Assembly: GCA_002352425.1 (NCBI GenBank)
Contig: DEIK01000036.1
Coordinates: 1-8,806 of the forward strand
Origin: Rhodobacteraceae bacterium UBA2776
GTDB lineage: Bacteria > Pseudomonadota > Alphaproteobacteria > Rhodobacterales > Rhodobacteraceae
Length of the DNA: 8,806 bases
Direction of reading: 5' to 3'
Shown in pieces: positions 7,341 to 8,806 of this stretch (position 1 is the first letter of the stretch; every line of letters starts with the position of its first letter). The translations under genes were made by a program, and so were the position numbers. The notes under the pieces are model-generated. The model did no database searches and had not been told where the DNA came from. It saw nothing but the letters and a program-made list of their open reading frames with translations.

Positions 7341-7913
7341 TCAATAGACCGGCGGGGCGATCACCCAGATCGCAACTGCCGGTTCAGAATATGGGTTGGC
7401 CCATAAAAACGGCTCGTCCCTGATGCGAAAACTGTCGCCCGGATGGATGACAAAGCGATGCCCACCAATCACCAGATCCATCTTGCCGGAAATCAGATAC
7501 CCCACTTCTTGGGTCGGACGTGTTACGGGTGTGGTGATTTTCGAGAACGGCTGGAATGTCGAATGGACCATTTCGAAATCATCCGTCAAATCAGGCGACA
7601 GCAATTCCTCGACCAATCCGGCGATACCTGACCCGATCCGACGCCGCGCCCCTTGGCGTACAACATATCCTGCCTCATTTGCTGGGGCAGCAGCATGGGA
7701 AAACAGCATCGACACCGACACATCCAGCACGGCAGCAATCAGGCGCAGGTCGGTGACGGAAGGTTCGGAAATATCGCGTTCAACCTGCGACAGCCACCCA
7801 ACCGAGCGATCCAGAGCCTGCGCCATGTCAATCAGCGTCAGCCCGCGCGCCTTGCGGATGGCCCGTAAATCGGCCCCAAGGGAAGTGGTCTGAACGGGCG
7901 TAGCATGGAGCAT
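7341..7913 (-). CDS. XRE-family transcriptional regulator with C-terminal cupin domain
   Basis: A 190-residue protein. Residues about 13-70 form a Cro/C1-type helix-turn-helix (LRAIRKARGLTLIDMAQAL, then VGWLSQVERDISEPSV as recognition region). Residues about 115-187 form a cupin barrel (EVGYLISGKMDLVIGG, then VIHPGDSFRI). This fusion is common among regulators of small amine and amino-acid catabolism such as PuuR, where the cupin senses a ligand. The usual metal-binding HxH and PH histidines are missing (the PH position reads PF at 168-169), so it probably binds an organic ligand without metal. It is the first gene of the operon, ten bases before the exporter gene, and a compound palindrome sits four bases upstream of its start, so autoregulation is likely. 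The ATG at 7913 has no Shine-Dalgarno sequence and an in-frame TAA lies four codons upstream, so no earlier start is possible. Confidence 0.92.
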   Translation of the reverse strand: MLHATPVQTTSLGADLRAIRKARGLTLIDMAQALDRSVGWLSQVERDISEPSVTDLRLIAAVLDVSVSMLFSHAAAPANEAGYVVRQGARRRIGSGIAGLVEELLSPDLTDDFEMVHSTFQPFSKITTPVTRPTQEVGYLISGKMDLVIGGHRFVIHPGDSFRIRDEPFLWANPYSEPAVAIWVIAPPVY

Positions 7914-7917
7914 GGTA

Positions 7918-7952
7918 TGAAATTATCCGTGAAATTTTCATTGATAATTTCA
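7918..7952. promoter_or_regulatory. Compound palindromic operator, probable binding site of the XRE/cupin regulator
   Basis: Two nested dyads share one center at 7935. The outer arms are TGAAATTATC (7918-7927) and its exact reverse complement GATAATTTCA (7943-7952). The inner palindrome is TGAAA-T-TTTCA (7930-7940). Overall 15 of 17 base pairs of the 35-bp site are symmetric. The TGAAA half-site occurs four times, with a 12-base step between same-facing copies, about one helical turn. It lies directly before the start of the regulator gene and fits binding by a pair of HTH dimers. Operator function and identity of the bound protein are inferred. Confidence 0.65.
7922..7927 (-). promoter_or_regulatory. 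Candidate -10 element for a leaderless operon transcript
   Basis: The minus strand reads GATAAT, five of six matches to TATAAT, ending eight bases before the ATG at 7913. Transcription would then start at or near the ATG, fitting the missing ribosome site. No good -35 hexamer is seen at 16-18 bases (AAATTA or similar), so the promoter is weak or the true start lies further upstream, for example from TTGCAC at 7977-7982. The element lies inside the outer operator arm. Confidence 0.35.
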
Positions 7953-7995
7953 CTACAAACCGGAAAAATGATTCCGTGCAAGAAAAATCTACGGC

Positions 7996-8451
7996 TTAGA
8001 CGCCGCCAAACACTTGAGACAAGATCGCAGTCAGGGCTTTCGTGTCATGTGCGTCAAACGCATCCGGCTGGTCGCTGTCGATGTCAAACACCCCCAGCAA
8101 TGCGCCAGTTGCGTCATAAACTGGCAAAACCAATTCGCTACGTGTGGACGAGGCGCAGGCGATATGCCCCTCAAACGCCTCAACATCCGCCACCAGTTGC
8201 ACCTGACCGGTGCGCGCCGCCGCGCCGCAAACCCCGCGTGAAAACGGGATCACCAGACAGCCATGTCCGCCCTGATAGGGGCCAATTTTCAAAACCTCAC
8301 CACCGACGTTGCGATAGAATCCCGTCCAATCGAATCGCGCGTCCGAATGATGCACCTCGCAGGCCACAGTCGCCATCAGGGCAACCACATCATCCTCGCC
8401 TTCAGTTAGCGAAGCAATGGCCTTGGCCATCGCCCCGTAGTCAACCCGCAT
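7996..8451 (-). CDS. msrC: Free methionine-(R)-sulfoxide reductase (GAF fold)
   Basis: A 151-residue single-GAF protein. It reduces free Met-(R)-sulfoxide to methionine in the cytoplasm, recycled by thioredoxin, as known for E. coli fRMsr (YebR/MsrC). The key evidence is the three cysteines at 65, 75 and 99: spacing of 10 and 24 is identical to Cys84, Cys94 and Cys118 of E. coli. They sit in GPYQGGHGC, FSRGVCGAA and GHIACASSTRSE. DWTGFY (41-46) and LLGVFDIDS (118-126) are also family-typical. An extra Cys at 31 is outside the motif. The ATG at 8451 overlaps the thiolase stop by one base (TGATG), suggesting translational coupling; its own ribosome site is weak, and Met8 is an alternative start. 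It is followed by the 82-base control region and so ends the upstream transcription unit. Confidence 0.93.
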   Translation of the reverse strand: MRVDYGAMAKAIASLTEGEDDVVALMATVACEVHHSDARFDWTGFYRNVGGEVLKIGPYQGGHGCLVIPFSRGVCGAAARTGQVQLVADVEAFEGHIACASSTRSELVLPVYDATGALLGVFDIDSDQPDAFDAHDTKALTAILSQVFGGV

Positions 8452-8806
8452 CAGACCACTTCGATCGCAATGGCTGTGCCCTCACCGCCGCCAATGCAGA
8501 TCGCCGCGACACCACGTTTCAGCCCGCGTTTTTCCAAAGCATTCAACAATGTCACGATAATCCGCGTGCCGGATGCGCCAATCGGGTGGCCCAACGCACA
8601 AGCCCCGCCGTTCACATTCACAATGTCGCGCGACAGGCCCATTTCATGCATGAACGCCATCGGCACCACAGCAAAGGCCTCATTCACTTCCCAAAGGTCG
8701 ACATCGGCAACGTCCCAACCAATATTGGCCAGCAGTTTCTGCGCAGCCGGTACAGGGGCAGTGGCGAACCAACCGGGCGCTTGGGCGTGGCTGGCATGAC
8801 CCAAAA
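8451..8806 (-). CDS. Acetyl-CoA C-acetyltransferase (thiolase), C-terminal part, cut by window edge
   Basis: About 118 C-terminal residues of a thiolase; the frame stays open to the window edge, so the start is outside. Visible motifs are VNEAFA (VWEVNEAFAV-type block), NVNGGACALGHPIGASG with the catalytic His, and CIGGGEG with the catalytic Cys. His and Cys are 30 residues apart, as His348 and Cys378 in the Zoogloea enzyme. The N-terminal nucleophilic Cys is not in the window. Biosynthetic thiolases condense two acetyl-CoA to acetoacetyl-CoA for polyhydroxybutyrate or other pathways; degradative ones run the reverse. Sequence here does not separate PhaA/PhbA-type from AtoB-type. The stop codon overlaps the next start (TGATG). 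Confidence 0.92.
   Translation of the reverse strand, partial: LGHASHAQAPGWFATAPVPAAQKLLANIGWDVADVDLWEVNEAFAVVPMAFMHEMGLSRDIVNVNGGACALGHPIGASGTRIIVTLLNALEKRGLKRGVAAICIGGGEGTAIAIEVV

Larger units (their letters stand above)
7914..7995. other. 82-base intergenic control region
   Basis: The only gap in the window with clear regulatory structure. Besides the palindromic operator, it holds a small inverted repeat, CGGAA (7961-7965) and TTCCG (7972-7976), six bases apart. On the minus strand this is followed by a short U-rich stretch, so it might be a weak terminator for the upstream reductase gene, but a five-pair stem is not convincing. On the minus strand TTGCAC at 7977-7982 could serve as a -35 element. 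Confidence 0.5.

Noticed and set aside
7396..7893. 165-codon open frame on the plus strand opposite the regulator gene
   Set aside because: The minus-strand frame has clear HTH and cupin domains; the plus-strand peptide has no known fold.
7961..7976. CGGAA/TTCCG hairpin as a rho-independent terminator
   Set aside because: The stem is only five pairs and the U-run after it is short and interrupted; kept only as a remark on the gap.

Overview
The window looks like a stretch of chromosome from a marine alphaproteobacterium of the Rhodobacterales (Roseobacter-type). The basis is the mid-50s GC content by eye, the flavor of the protein sequences, and the presence of dimethylglycine-dehydrogenase-type flavoproteins, which are abundant in that group. 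This assignment is inference; there is no rRNA or other marker. All eight recognisable genes lie on the minus strand, so transcription runs from high to low coordinates. The DNA is almost fully coding and the longest gap is 82 bases.

Reading in the direction of transcription: (i) 8806-7996 holds the C-terminal part of an acetyl-CoA acetyltransferase (thiolase), followed with a 1-base overlap by a GAF-fold free methionine-(R)-sulfoxide reductase. (ii) 7995-7914 is a short control region with a striking 35-bp compound dyad just upstream of the next start codon. (iii) 7913-1438 is a compact five-gene unit: an XRE/cupin regulator, a LysE/RhtB-type exporter, a short GFA-family zinc protein, and two tandem ~813-residue flavoproteins, each with an FAD-oxidase half and a GcvT (folate-binding) half. 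Gaps are 10 and 9 bases or 1- and 4-base overlaps, so the unit is almost certainly one translationally coupled operon. (iv) 1382-732 is an RluA-type pseudouridine synthase. (v) 668-1 is the N-terminal part of an atypical beta-ketoacyl-ACP synthase III, cut by the window edge.

The central unit is the interesting part. The first flavoprotein resembles dimethylglycine dehydrogenase and the second leans toward sarcosine dehydrogenase. Both keep the His that carries covalent FAD in that family, and they differ at the acidic folate-site position (Glu versus Asp). A reasonable model, not proven by sequence, is stepwise oxidative N-demethylation of a methylated amine or amino acid. One-carbon units would go to tetrahydrofolate, stray formaldehyde might be handled by the GFA protein, substrate or product would be moved by the LysE-type carrier, and the unit would be autoregulated by the XRE/cupin protein through the compound palindrome. 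The flanking genes look like ordinary housekeeping or lipid-metabolism genes. No RNA gene, mobile element, CRISPR array or tandem repeat array was seen.
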